DNA of 64,000 bases, taken from positions 620,001 through 684,000 of the forward strand of contig JBAOHZ010000009.1 of assembly GCA_037045225.1 (NCBI GenBank). Reading direction: 5' to 3'. Origin of the DNA: Nitrospira sp. (lineage in GTDB: Bacteria > Nitrospirota > Nitrospiria > Nitrospirales > Nitrospiraceae). The notes beneath the pieces were generated by a model. That model was not told the origin of the DNA and made no database searches. It saw nothing but the letters and a program-made list of their open reading frames with translations. This document shows positions 44,479-53,637 of the stretch, piece after piece; position 1 is the first letter of the stretch; the number at the start of each line of letters is the position of its first letter. The position numbers and the translations under genes were made by a program.

Positions 44479-45342
44479 CTAGGCGCGGTGGGGCAATCCC
44501 AGAAACCACGCCAAGAGGCGGTCTTGTACCCGGTCAGGCAGGATCCATTTCAGCATGGCCCTGAACCGCGCATCGGCGCCGACGAGATAGCGCGCACGCG
44601 GTCGTGAGGCGGTCAACGCATCGGCCACCACGCGGGCCACAGCCTCCGCCGGAATCGCGCGTGCCGCCGCTTTCTGCATGACATCTTGCATACGGGACAA
44701 CAGGTGCGCGTAGCGTGCGAGCGACTCGGGTGCGACACCACCAAGCGTCCGTGTCGCCGACATCGTGGCGCGTTGCCATATTTGAGATTGGATCGCACCC
44801 GGCTCGACCAACGAGACCGAAATACCCCAGGGCACCAACTCCAGCCGTAACGCGTCGCTCATGGCTTCCAGCGCGAACTTTGAGCCGCAATAGGCCCCCA
44901 GAAACGGAGTAGCCGCCAGGCCGGCGATGGAACTGATATTCACGATGCGACCACGAGCCGGCCTCAGCAGGGGAATGAACGCTTGGGTCACGGCAAGCGC
45001 GCCGATGACATTGACCTCGAATTGCATCCGTACCGCATCCAGCGGTAAGACTTCCAACGGACCGGCCACGGAGATGCCGGCATTATTGACCAGACCCGCC
45101 AAGCCGGTGTCGCGCGTGGCCTGGGCTACGACCTGTTCGGCCGCCGCAATTGATGCGGGATCCGTCACGTCCAGCATCACGATCCGGAGTCGCGATGAGG
45201 TCAGACGTGCCAGCGCCTCGCCGTCTTCTCTCCTCCGGACACCGGCCCACACCGTAAAGCCAAGCCCATCGAGATACTGTGCGCAGGCAGCACCGATTCC
45301 CGATGACGCTCCGGTGATCACCACGGCTCCTCGCTCCGACAT
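44479..45342 (-). CDS. Short-chain dehydrogenase/reductase
   Basis: The 287-residue classical SDR has the NAD(P)-binding TGASSGIG, NNAG motif (LVNNAGISVAG), catalytic Ser (VNISSIAGLA) and Tyr-Lys in YCGSK. It should oxidise or reduce an alcohol or ketone; the substrate cannot be read. ATG 45342 follows GGAGGAGG. The C-terminal 60 residues are hydrophobic/basic as in membrane-associated SDRs of lipid metabolism. Confidence 0.88.
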   Translation of the reverse strand: MSERGAVVITGASSGIGAACAQYLDGLGFTVWAGVRRREDGEALARLTSSRLRIVMLDVTDPASIAAAEQVVAQATRDTGLAGLVNNAGISVAGPLEVLPLDAVRMQFEVNVIGALAVTQAFIPLLRPARGRIVNISSIAGLAATPFLGAYCGSKFALEAMSDALRLELVPWGISVSLVEPGAIQSQIWQRATMSATRTLGGVAPESLARYAHLLSRMQDVMQKAAARAIPAEAVARVVADALTASRPRARYLVGADARFRAMLKWILPDRVQDRLLAWFLGLPHRA

Positions 45343-45572
45343 TGCCGACCTCCTCCACGCAGAGCCCGCTCCGGCACACACAAACCTGTGCAGGCGGACC
45401 GGCAGCAGAATACCACGCGCGAGCGAGAAGAGGCATCAGGCTCTCCTAGGACTCATCACCTCACACATTTCAGTAGGGAATTTCAGCATCGAAAAATATC
45501 TGTTGAATTTCGGCTGTTTGCCCCGCCATTGCCTCGAACACCAGCGGCCTGCAAGCACGACGCCACATCGAT

Positions 45573-45600
45573 TTGACAATCGAGCATCCTCATCTAGACT
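45573..45600 (+). promoter_or_regulatory. Sigma-70 type promoter, probably giving a leaderless mRNA
   Basis: TTGACA (45573-45578), a 16-base spacer and TAGACT (45595-45600). The ATG at 45607 starts 6 bases after the -10, so transcription should start at or within one base of it. Confidence 0.7.
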
Positions 45601-45606
45601 TGATTT

Positions 45607-46290
45607 ATGCGCATGCGAACAGCATTTCCAAGAAGCGGCACATTCTCACCCATGGTTGCGGGAGTCGCCCTCTCCCTCGCTGCCCTGCTGTCGCTGATTC
45701 CCTCTGCCGCCTCCGCAAGCCGAACCCTCACCGTCCCCATCTCCATCGCCACCTACACCGAGGACCAAGTCGGCTTCCCAACATTTGTAATGAAATGGGA
45801 CGAAGGAAGCCAACCGGATCCCTTGTCCTTTCGGTGGGGACGGAGTCAAGTTCCCGTCAGAGGGACCGGGATGAGGTCCATTCAGCGGGCTTTTCGCTTC
45901 GCCGTCGAACGCCTTGCGCCATCCGTTCGCCCGACCGGAACCTTGTCCCTCTATGCGACATTTTCCGGGCCATTGAACGCAGAAGGATCAACGGCAGAGG
46001 CCATCCTAGCCATCGGGTTCCTCGCCCTGCTGAAAGGTGACCACCTGAAACAGGATATTACGATCACGGGCACGTTGGAGGGTGATGGCAGGATCGGACA
46101 AGTCGCACAGGTGGCTGAAAAAACAACGGCGGCGGCGAAGGCGGGCTACCGCGTGCTGCTGGTGCCGCGAGGACAGTTTTATGCCCCTCGCATCAACCGG
46201 GTCAGCCTGAACCTTGAATCGAATGTGCTAGTGCGAGAAGTGGAAACGATCGAGGAAGCCTACGAAATCATGACTGGGAAAAAACTCTAG
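45607..46290 (+). CDS. Exported Lon-like (S16-fold) serine protease domain protein
   Basis: The 227-residue protein has a signal peptide (MVAGVALSLAALLSLIPSAASA) and a C-terminal domain resembling the Lon proteolytic domain: AEGSTAEAILAIGFLALL, ITITGTLEGDGRIGQV, VAEKTTAAAKAGYRVLLVP. Ser128 and Lys172 sit 44 residues apart, close to the 43 of E. coli Lon Ser679/Lys722. The AAA module and LonN are absent, so it is ATP-independent and periplasmic or outer. Its nearest kind would be the archaeal-type COG1750 or YlbL-like S16 proteins. It has no ribosome-binding site (see promoter). The substrate is unknown. Confidence 0.78.
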   Translation: MRMRTAFPRSGTFSPMVAGVALSLAALLSLIPSAASASRTLTVPISIATYTEDQVGFPTFVMKWDEGSQPDPLSFRWGRSQVPVRGTGMRSIQRAFRFAVERLAPSVRPTGTLSLYATFSGPLNAEGSTAEAILAIGFLALLKGDHLKQDITITGTLEGDGRIGQVAQVAEKTTAAAKAGYRVLLVPRGQFYAPRINRVSLNLESNVLVREVETIEEAYEIMTGKKL

Positions 46291-46375
46291 TCGCTCCCCT
46301 CCTACAGTGTCGTGAGCACACTCCGGCAAGATTCGCCCCACATCTGCCACATCTGATTGCACGCCAACACAAGCA

Positions 46376-46396
46376 CCATCGATATAGGATCGATGG
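46376..46396. terminator. Hairpin between convergent genes, possible bidirectional terminator
   Basis: CCATCGAT and ATCGATGG pair around a 5-base loop (ATAGG). A second short inverted repeat (GGATC TTA GATCC) follows at 46418-46430. Neither has a U-run, so termination is only suggested by position between the S16-like gene and the CHAT gene. Confidence 0.35.
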
Positions 46397-46438
46397 CTCT
46401 GTCTCGTGTGCGCATCAGGATCTTAGATCCGGTCCCGA

Positions 46439-48913
46439 TCACATCCAATTATTGATCAAGAGAAATGCCGCCCAGAAACTGGGGTGCGTGTGACCACGCT
46501 GAGAAAGGATCTTCTGCTGCGCCCGCTGTAAGGCGACGGCTTTTGAGATCGCCGGGTCCTGCAGCTGTCGGTAAAATTCCGACACGAGTTCGGTAGTCGT
46601 TTCATCATCCGACGTCCACAAGCTCGCCAACGCCGTCCGCGCCCCTGTCTTGACGGCCACACCGCTCAGTCCGAGTGCCGCGCGATCATCCTCAGCCGAC
46701 GTTTCACAGGAACTGAGCGTCAAGAGATCCAAGGGTTGCTGCCGATATTGCTGCAGCCCCACCAACTGCGACAACCGATCCATTGTAATCTTACCGTCGT
46801 GCGCGAGCACAAACGAATCTTTGGCCTCAGTGCCGACGACCGTATGAGAGGCCACATGGACGATCCCCACGCCCTGATCCTTGATCTCTTCTTCTAGAGA
46901 GGGTGCCGAGAACTGTTTGTTCATCAGCAACTTTCCGCCATAGAGCGTTCTGATGGCCTGGACTTCGGTCTCCGCATAACGCGGAGCCGACTGGCCGTCG
47001 ACCGATTCGGTCAGGCCGACCGACAACAAACTGCCTTTGCGGCGCTGAGCGGCACTCAGATCGGTCAATGCCAGACTCGGGGTCACAGCCACGGCAAGTG
47101 AATCCACAAGAAAATGCCGCCCGTCATGCAAGGCTCCCATTGGAATGGTCCGGAGCGAGCCCTCGGCCACCATCACGAGCGTATGAATACCGGCCCCCTG
47201 GAGATCCTGCTGAAGAGGCGCCACCAGCCACCCGTGCAACGTCTGCGCAGAAGACAGGTAGTTCTGCGATTGGGAATCCTGGATCAGCCGCCTGAATAAA
47301 CGAATTTCTTTCGTGAGTTTCTCACCCGTCACCGGAACCCTGACCTGCTTGAGCCCATTGACGGTCTCCAGGAGCAATTCGAGCCGGTCCGGGAAAGAAA
47401 TCGGATACACCACCGCGGTACCGGGCGCCAGTGTAGCGGGGCTTCGATGACTTGCGACCGTCGTCACACAGTCGTCCTGGAAATAATCTTGCAGTTCGGC
47501 TGCATGGGAAACCTCAACCGTCTCCTTCACCCGAACAAGCAACTGCTCACTCTGATCCGGCGTCTTTGCAGCCGCCGCTCTCCGTAACAACACATCCTCA
47601 TATTCCACGAACAGCGGCGCCACAGACTCGTAATAGGAATGATGCCGTCCCTGATACCCAACGGAATATTCGTAGTGGATCGGTTTCAACAGCGTCACAG
47701 CACGTTGATAGGCGGCCAAGGCTTCTTCTTCTTTGCCGGCCGCGCGCAACAGCCGGGCCGTTTGCCATTGCCAACGGTAGAGCGATTCCGGCGCATTCAC
47801 TTTTTGCGCGGCGAAGGTGGCCTTCCTCGAATACTCCAACGCCTCGGGATTGCGGTGTTCCTGTTCCAGCAATCCGCCCAGATAGCCCCAGGCATAGGAT
47901 TGTCCGCGTGCATCGCCGGTACGCTCGGCTACGTCCCTGGCCGCGGAAAAGGCATCGGACGATTGCCTCAGCAGGCCGACTCCGAGCCCAGCAGAAGCAG
48001 CGGCCTCCGTCGCACGCCCCTTCCCCGTATCCGATTTCTTGGCCACGCCGGATTTCGCGGTCGAGGCAGAGAACAGCTCCTGATAACCAAGGCCGATATT
48101 CAACAACCCGGCGGTCTTCGCCTGACCATCCTCCAGCGACCGCACATCCGACCAGGCTTGATCCAAATGACGATGGGCTTCACCCAGCTGTTGGTTCTGG
48201 AGCAAGGCCATCGCGCCGTTGATCTCCGCCGTTGCCACCAGCGCCGGCTGCTTGGTCTCGATTGCAAGGCTCCGGCTCTCCGCATAGACGTCGATGGCTT
48301 CGGCAAACTGCCGACGGGCCGTCAGGGCATTACCCAGATCGTTCAGCACCCCGGCAACCAACAGGGGTTTTTTTTCCTCACGCGCCAGCGCCAATGCTCT
48401 GGTCAGGTGTTCGGTGGCAGGTTCGTCTTTCCCCAACACGTGAAAGGTGTTGCCGAGCTGAGCGAGAATCGCCGCCGTGAGGCCGCGTTCACCGGCCTGT
48501 TCCGAGAGTTTCAGCGCGGTTTGCAAGGTACCCTGCGCCCGACGGATCTGCCCCTCCTGCTGAAGCGCATGCGCCAGATTGATCAACGCCTGGGACTGTT
48601 CCTTCGGCTGCCCGTCCTCCTCATACCCGCGCGCCGCGTTCATCCAATGCACTGCGGCCTGGGCAAACGCGCCCTGCTGAAACTGTGTCGTCCCCCGTTT
48701 CATTTCTTGTGCGGGCGGTATCGACGACGCACCGAAGCCGCCGAACAAATCCACCGCCATCCCGCTCGCAGGCCAGGCGAATCCACTCAATGCAAGCACC
48801 CCTACACCGAGTATCGTCAGCGGCAAGATACGCGCGCGCGTGAGGCATGGATTAGCGGCCCCCTGCTTCCGCTTCATGCCGCGGCGAATGACCATGTTAC
48901 GCATCGTAGGCAT
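46439..48913 (-). CDS. TPR and CHAT-domain protein, exported
   Basis: The 824-residue protein has an N-terminal hydrophobic signal (ILPLTILGVGVLALSGFAWPASG). A long array of TPR-like helical repeats follows (about 65-430, for example AALKLSEQAGERG-type pairs), then a C-terminal CHAT domain (about 560-824). The caspase-like dyad is intact: His690 (VHVASHTVVG) and Cys736 (LLTLSSCETS). CHAT proteins are cysteine peptidases related to separase and caspases. It is third in the tpsB-tpsA-CHAT operon (18 bases after tpsA) with AAGGAGG 5 bases before the ATG. A role in processing or surface retention of the secreted partner is an inference from the operon. Confidence 0.88.
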   Translation of the reverse strand: MPTMRNMVIRRGMKRKQGAANPCLTRARILPLTILGVGVLALSGFAWPASGMAVDLFGGFGASSIPPAQEMKRGTTQFQQGAFAQAAVHWMNAARGYEEDGQPKEQSQALINLAHALQQEGQIRRAQGTLQTALKLSEQAGERGLTAAILAQLGNTFHVLGKDEPATEHLTRALALAREEKKPLLVAGVLNDLGNALTARRQFAEAIDVYAESRSLAIETKQPALVATAEINGAMALLQNQQLGEAHRHLDQAWSDVRSLEDGQAKTAGLLNIGLGYQELFSASTAKSGVAKKSDTGKGRATEAAASAGLGVGLLRQSSDAFSAARDVAERTGDARGQSYAWGYLGGLLEQEHRNPEALEYSRKATFAAQKVNAPESLYRWQWQTARLLRAAGKEEEALAAYQRAVTLLKPIHYEYSVGYQGRHHSYYESVAPLFVEYEDVLLRRAAAAKTPDQSEQLLVRVKETVEVSHAAELQDYFQDDCVTTVASHRSPATLAPGTAVVYPISFPDRLELLLETVNGLKQVRVPVTGEKLTKEIRLFRRLIQDSQSQNYLSSAQTLHGWLVAPLQQDLQGAGIHTLVMVAEGSLRTIPMGALHDGRHFLVDSLAVAVTPSLALTDLSAAQRRKGSLLSVGLTESVDGQSAPRYAETEVQAIRTLYGGKLLMNKQFSAPSLEEEIKDQGVGIVHVASHTVVGTEAKDSFVLAHDGKITMDRLSQLVGLQQYRQQPLDLLTLSSCETSAEDDRAALGLSGVAVKTGARTALASLWTSDDETTTELVSEFYRQLQDPAISKAVALQRAQQKILSQRGHTHPSFWAAFLLINNWM

Positions 48914-48931
48914 GACGTCCTCCTTGGGAAG

Positions 48932-50209
48932 CTAGCACCCTTGCCATGATTCCAGACCTTGTACCGTTGACTGTCCCTGACTCTGTGCAGTTTGTGTCGC
49001 GGGAGCGCCTGGCTCGACTTCGCCGCCGACTTCCTCCAACACCACCGGCGCCGCCAGGGATCCTCCGGGTTGTGACGGCGTGACGTCGCGCGAGGCTTGA
49101 ACAAGGCTACTGAATGCGCCGTCCTTTCGGGCCGCGCACCGACTGGTCAACAACGGGGCGGGCGGGGCCGGTGCCTCCTGGGGAAGCACCATCGCGGCGC
49201 GATTTAAGAATGCCACAGGATCAACGGGGTTAGCCGTATTCACACTGGCCGCATTCGCAGTTGGAAGAGGCGACAACCCACCCAGATCCACACCCACGAC
49301 TTGGATTTGTGTCACACGTTGGGTGAAAGGATTCGTCGTGATATTGGCCTGCGCCCCCGTCGGCACGGCGATATTGGGGGTCACATCGATAGATGCGGGA
49401 ATCACACCTCCACCGCCCGCGACGATCAACGTTCCAGGCAGGGCTTGGACCTGCCCGTTCCCTGACACGCCGGAAAAAGGATTTGAGACAAATGGCTGAA
49501 CACTCATCTCCCCAGCTGAGCTCGTACTGCCGAGCATGACCCGCTGCGCAGTAATCTTCGATCCGTTGATCTGAATTCCGCCCCCCATCAGGCCGAGCAC
49601 GGCTCCGGTCTGAAGCACCGTAGAGGAAGAAGTCAGAACGATGGACCCATACGGACCCTGCCCTAAAAAGCCGAAGGCGATCGGCGTGCCGACCGACAGC
49701 GTGGAATCCAAGGCAAGAAGACCCGTGTTGGCCGTAAAAATTCCGCCATCGCTCAAGCGCACTTGTTGAGCCGAACTGAAATACGCAGAGCCCGACACGT
49801 TCAAATGAGCCGTGGGGCCGAATACAATTCCGGCAGGATTGATAAAGAACAGGTTCGCGTTGAGCGCCTGAACCGTTCCATTAATGTTGGATGGCGATCC
49901 CCCGATCACCCGACTGATGACGTTGGACACGCCACCGGGATTCACGAAGGCGGCCACATCCCCTGTACCGACGGAAAATTGATTGAAGCTATGAAACAGG
50001 TTTGGCCCGCCTGCCGGTCTCGTCCCTCCGGTGATGTTCGTGGTATTGCCCGAGGTGCTCAGGGAGGTCCCAAGACCACCCGGTCCGGAGGGGGTCGCAA
50101 CGATGTTCGTGGCCTGCCCGTAGGCGATCGACCCCGTATGTCCCAGAAGCATCAGGAAGGCGAGTAACCCGTACGTGAACAGCGGCAGACCTGCGGGGCG
50201 ACACGTCAT
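48932..50209 (-). CDS. Miniature TpsA: filamentous haemagglutinin-type secretion domain protein
   Basis: The 425-residue exported protein has a signal peptide ending ...SIAYGQ and a TPS secretion domain (about 30-280: FHSFNQFSVGTGDVAAFVNPGG, NLFFINPAGIVFGPTAHLNVSG). After it come only a Pro/Gly-rich linker and a tail; the long beta-helix repeats of ordinary TpsA proteins are missing. The mature chain has exactly two Cys, Cys358 (SRCAARKDG) and the final residue Cys425. This recalls the C-terminal cysteine loop that keeps some TpsA proteins on the cell surface. ATG 50209 has GGAG 7 bases upstream. The transporter gene lies just upstream. Confidence 0.87.
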   Translation of the reverse strand: MTCRPAGLPLFTYGLLAFLMLLGHTGSIAYGQATNIVATPSGPGGLGTSLSTSGNTTNITGGTRPAGGPNLFHSFNQFSVGTGDVAAFVNPGGVSNVISRVIGGSPSNINGTVQALNANLFFINPAGIVFGPTAHLNVSGSAYFSSAQQVRLSDGGIFTANTGLLALDSTLSVGTPIAFGFLGQGPYGSIVLTSSSTVLQTGAVLGLMGGGIQINGSKITAQRVMLGSTSSAGEMSVQPFVSNPFSGVSGNGQVQALPGTLIVAGGGGVIPASIDVTPNIAVPTGAQANITTNPFTQRVTQIQVVGVDLGGLSPLPTANAASVNTANPVDPVAFLNRAAMVLPQEAPAPPAPLLTSRCAARKDGAFSSLVQASRDVTPSQPGGSLAAPVVLEEVGGEVEPGAPATQTAQSQGQSTVQGLESWQGC

Positions 50210-50345
50210 GGTAATTCTCCTCATGTGATACGAGAGGAAGGCCTCCTCTCTTACCTTAAACGCTGCGCAACTTCAACTCGCAGAACCCCTTACTCCATGA
50301 GACGACGGATGTAGGACACCATCCATCGGCCCTGGCCATTCGCCC

Positions 50346-52163
50346 CTAGAACGCCTCTACCACCAGTTGCAGATGGACGCCATGATCCTGCAGGTTATTG
50401 TGATCAGTATCGTACCGCTTCAACTGTTTTCCATAATAGAGTTCGAAATGACTCCCGCGCCAAAAATTCCAGATGACGCCGGCACCCAAACTTGCCAATG
50501 TTTTCGGGGGTGTACCGGGCGTCTGGGCCGTCGTTTGCCAGCCATGCCCCAAATCGAAAAAGGGCGCGAGAAAAACCGTATCCACGCCAGCCTTCGTCGT
50601 ATACACCGGCACGCGCGCCTCGATCGATAACATCGCGGCATTGTCACGAATCAACGTGAATTCACGATATCCACGGACACTGTATCGACCACCGACGGCA
50701 ATCTGTTCGAGGGGAAACAGATGGTCGTTGGACAATTGCACCACACCGCGGCTGACCAACTGCGTGCGCCACAAGGGAAGCTGGCGGATCCACTGCGCCT
50801 CTCCCAACCAGGAAAAGAACCGCGCATCGGGCAGGTTTGGATCGCCATTCGCGGTCGCCCCCATCGCGCCGACACCGACGGAAAACCGTGACAAGAGGGA
50901 GATCACCTGATCGGCCGAACGGCGGGCATATTCCTGACCGAAGCGGAGCGAGGTCACGCGGAACTTCCCGTTCGGCGCCCCGCTGATGAGCTCGTACGGG
51001 TTACCTCCCAACGTACTTTCATTCCTGGCATGTTCGCCCGTGAGAGAAAACGCGAGTTCCTGGTCGGCCCTCCGGATGACAGGATGTCTGACCGATAGTC
51101 CGAAAATCTGCGCCTTGTTCTTGATATCCAACGTGTCGAAGGGCGATTCCTCAACTCCGAAATCAAACCGACGGTATTGCAGCGAGACCGTGGTATCACG
51201 CGGCCCCACCGGAATTTCGTATTTAAAGTTGAGCATCGGATTCACCCCGGCCGACCGCCCGTATTGCAGACTCAGCGTATCGCCGAATCCCAACAGGTTC
51301 TGGTGAGCCAGCGTGACAAACCCCTGCTCCGCCCCCACAACTGGAGACTGGTAGTTGTTGAACTCCAACCAGGCCTTCAACGGGTTGGCTTCTTTCACTT
51401 TCACGTTCAGCGTATTCTCTCCCAGGGTCGCGCCCGGCAACAGTTCGGCGTTGATCCGTTCGATCCGGGGATTGGCCTGCATCACGCGCAACCGTTCCTG
51501 GAGTGCATCGACGTGCAGCGGAGGACCAGCCGCCAGATTGACCCGGCTCTGAAAATACGAGGGTCGGAACCACTTGGTATCCTCGACGTTGACCTGCGTA
51601 ATCTTGCCTTCGATGATCTGCATGGTCAGAACACCGTCCGCCACGTCCTGCTCCGGGACCACCGCACCGGACGTCACATATCCATGGGTCACATAGTAGT
51701 ACGTGAGGGCGAGGCGCAACGATTCCAAATCTTCCGCCGTCAACTCCCGATTGGTATAGGGAGCGGTGATTTCCGAGAGCTGCTGCGCCGTGAAGGCGGT
51801 ATTTCCGATCAGCCGGACGTCCTTCACCATGATCTTGGGCCCCTTTGCCGCCTGATCGAGCGCACTCGGGGGGCGTGGTGATGGGAGGTCAAGAGTAGGA
51901 GGCTGTTCGGGAGGAGGCACCACAGGCAATTGAGGTAATTTCGGGGGCAAGGGGCCGAGCTGTGAGCCGGTCTGTGAATAGGCCGGCCATGCCAGCGCGC
52001 CGAATAATACAAGCGCCGCCACAGCCACGAACGTTCGACGCCGGCTCCCTGACGAATGACCGCACGTCTGAGAGCGGAATGCACCACCATGTACAGCCAG
52101 ACTCGCGCCAGTCAACGTAATAATCCCTGCGTCCTGCCCCACCGACTTCTTCACGCAAGCCAT
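50346..52163 (-). CDS. TpsB outer-membrane transporter (ShlB/FhaC/HecB family)
   Basis: The 605-residue protein has a long N-terminal region before its hydrophobic signal (FVAVAALVLFGALAWPAYS), a Pro-rich stretch, two POTRA domains (about 115-270, starting KIMVKDVRLIGNTAF) and a 16-strand-type barrel. The conserved VRGY loop motif (YSVRGYREF) and a terminal Phe (VVEAF) are present. It exports the TpsA partner across the outer membrane. ATG 52163 has GGGGAGG 5 bases upstream. It is first of the three-gene operon; the 121-base gap to tpsA shows no separate promoter. Confidence 0.92.
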   Translation of the reverse strand: MACVKKSVGQDAGIITLTGASLAVHGGAFRSQTCGHSSGSRRRTFVAVAALVLFGALAWPAYSQTGSQLGPLPPKLPQLPVVPPPEQPPTLDLPSPRPPSALDQAAKGPKIMVKDVRLIGNTAFTAQQLSEITAPYTNRELTAEDLESLRLALTYYYVTHGYVTSGAVVPEQDVADGVLTMQIIEGKITQVNVEDTKWFRPSYFQSRVNLAAGPPLHVDALQERLRVMQANPRIERINAELLPGATLGENTLNVKVKEANPLKAWLEFNNYQSPVVGAEQGFVTLAHQNLLGFGDTLSLQYGRSAGVNPMLNFKYEIPVGPRDTTVSLQYRRFDFGVEESPFDTLDIKNKAQIFGLSVRHPVIRRADQELAFSLTGEHARNESTLGGNPYELISGAPNGKFRVTSLRFGQEYARRSADQVISLLSRFSVGVGAMGATANGDPNLPDARFFSWLGEAQWIRQLPLWRTQLVSRGVVQLSNDHLFPLEQIAVGGRYSVRGYREFTLIRDNAAMLSIEARVPVYTTKAGVDTVFLAPFFDLGHGWQTTAQTPGTPPKTLASLGAGVIWNFWRGSHFELYYGKQLKRYDTDHNNLQDHGVHLQLVVEAF

Positions 52164-52599
52164 CAAGGCCTCCCCTCTTTCTTGATGACGGAGTACAGCC
52201 TGGCTGTCCCCCTGCCCGCCACAATCCAGACCACCATCATTGCTCTTATACCCACGCGATGTTTCTTGTTGCGTCAATGTACCGCTCTTCGAGAAAACCG
52301 TGCCTGCACGACAATGAGACAGTCGCTCGATACGTATCTCTTTGGAGAGTATGATCTGCGAAGGGACTGCTTATAACATGTCTCGAATCAAAATACTCCT
52401 GCCTCGAAAAGTTTTTTCATCCAGGCGGAGTCCATCTTCACAAGGAACATTTGTGAGGGAGCGGCGGCACAAGAGATTCCGCGCGCCGAGCCCGACGCGC
52501 GACGGTTCACTCCGGATGAGCGACTGACTCCACGTGCCGCACGATGCGGCCGCCGATTAGTGTGTTATATCGTGTGCTGTCGGATGGGTGCGAGTGACT
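52164..52599. other. Upstream region of the two-partner secretion operon
   Basis: These 436 bases separate the HTH gene from tpsB on the same strand. No gene is supported. Minus-strand TTGACG and TATAAG occur near 52280-52250 but are 21 bases apart, so no promoter is called. It is the likely control region. Confidence 0.4.
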
Positions 52600-53583
52600 C
52601 TAGACGGCTCGGCGAGGAACCTCCCGCATCGACCGCATGAACCGGGCCAACTGTTCCTGGAATGAACCGGCTTCCTCATACTCGAACACATAGCGGGTCA
52701 TATCGAACAGCGGGGCCGGATCCAGGTCGCGAATCATCTCCGGTTTCCATGAAATTTGAAGCCGATTGATCATGGTGATGGGCGTGGGCGTGCCCACCAT
52801 CCCAAGCGGGACCGTACCATAGGTTTGCGAGAAGATTAAAATTTCCCGATCGAACATCGCCGTGTTCATGTCCTCGGCGGCACCGTGCTTTCGAAAATCC
52901 TCCTCGAGCCGCTGAAAAGTGGGCGACTGCACCAACGCTTCTCGAAACGCATAAAATACCTTGACGCCGGCACGCTGCTGATCGTCCATGACGTTCACCG
53001 CATCGGACACCGTCAGGCGGTTCTGCATCTGTTCCTGAGTGAGAATCAGGAGGCGTCTGATGTTGACGTGTCGCCGCACCGCAGCCTGATTCGCCAACAG
53101 GTAATTCGGATACAGGGCTTCCCCCTTCTTCCAAATATTCCACCGTTCCATCATCGCATCGACGGACTGTTCCGCCGTCTCCATAAGTCGAACCGCTTCC
53201 GCATTGGCGGCAGCACCGTCATAGATCAGAGTTTGTGCCTCCAACTGCTTCAATTCCCGACCGATGGCTTCGACCTTCTTCGGAAGATACCGCGGACGTT
53301 TCGGCACATGCAGCATGACATCCACCGCCGTCAACGCCAGGGTCCAATATTCCTTCGCCTGCTTCGGGGCCTTGTCCTTTTGGGCAATCAGCAGCAGTTC
53401 CACTGGATTCCTGTCGAGCAGCTTCGCGATCTTGATGCAGAGTTCAGGTTTGGGAACCTTGAGCCCTCGCCGCATCAAGTTGGCGTCCGGTTGCGCAATC
53501 CCAAGCTTTTCGGCCAACGTATAATCACTGGTCAACGCGTAGCGGTCTTTGATCGCTTCAAAATACCCGGACATTTCCGTCAT
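52600..53583 (-). CDS. XRE-like helix-turn-helix protein with unknown C-terminal domain
   Basis: The 327-residue protein starts with an HTH of XRE/DUF3693 type (DYTLAEKLGIAQPDANLMRRGLKVPKPELCIKIAKLL). The remaining 230 residues are predicted soluble, including RRHVNIRRLLILTQEQMQ and FDREILIFSQTYG, and match no domain I know. GGAG stands 5 bases before ATG 53583; ATG 53601 is an alternative. It lies directly upstream of the secretion operon on the same strand and may regulate it. That link is positional only. Confidence 0.7.
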   Translation of the reverse strand: MTEMSGYFEAIKDRYALTSDYTLAEKLGIAQPDANLMRRGLKVPKPELCIKIAKLLDRNPVELLLIAQKDKAPKQAKEYWTLALTAVDVMLHVPKRPRYLPKKVEAIGRELKQLEAQTLIYDGAAANAEAVRLMETAEQSVDAMMERWNIWKKGEALYPNYLLANQAAVRRHVNIRRLLILTQEQMQNRLTVSDAVNVMDDQQRAGVKVFYAFREALVQSPTFQRLEEDFRKHGAAEDMNTAMFDREILIFSQTYGTVPLGMVGTPTPITMINRLQISWKPEMIRDLDPAPLFDMTRYVFEYEEAGSFQEQLARFMRSMREVPRRAV

Positions 53584-53637
53584 ACAGGCTCCATTCAACA
53601 TGCATCCTAGGAAGACACTGCCGCCCTCCTCCCGGTC

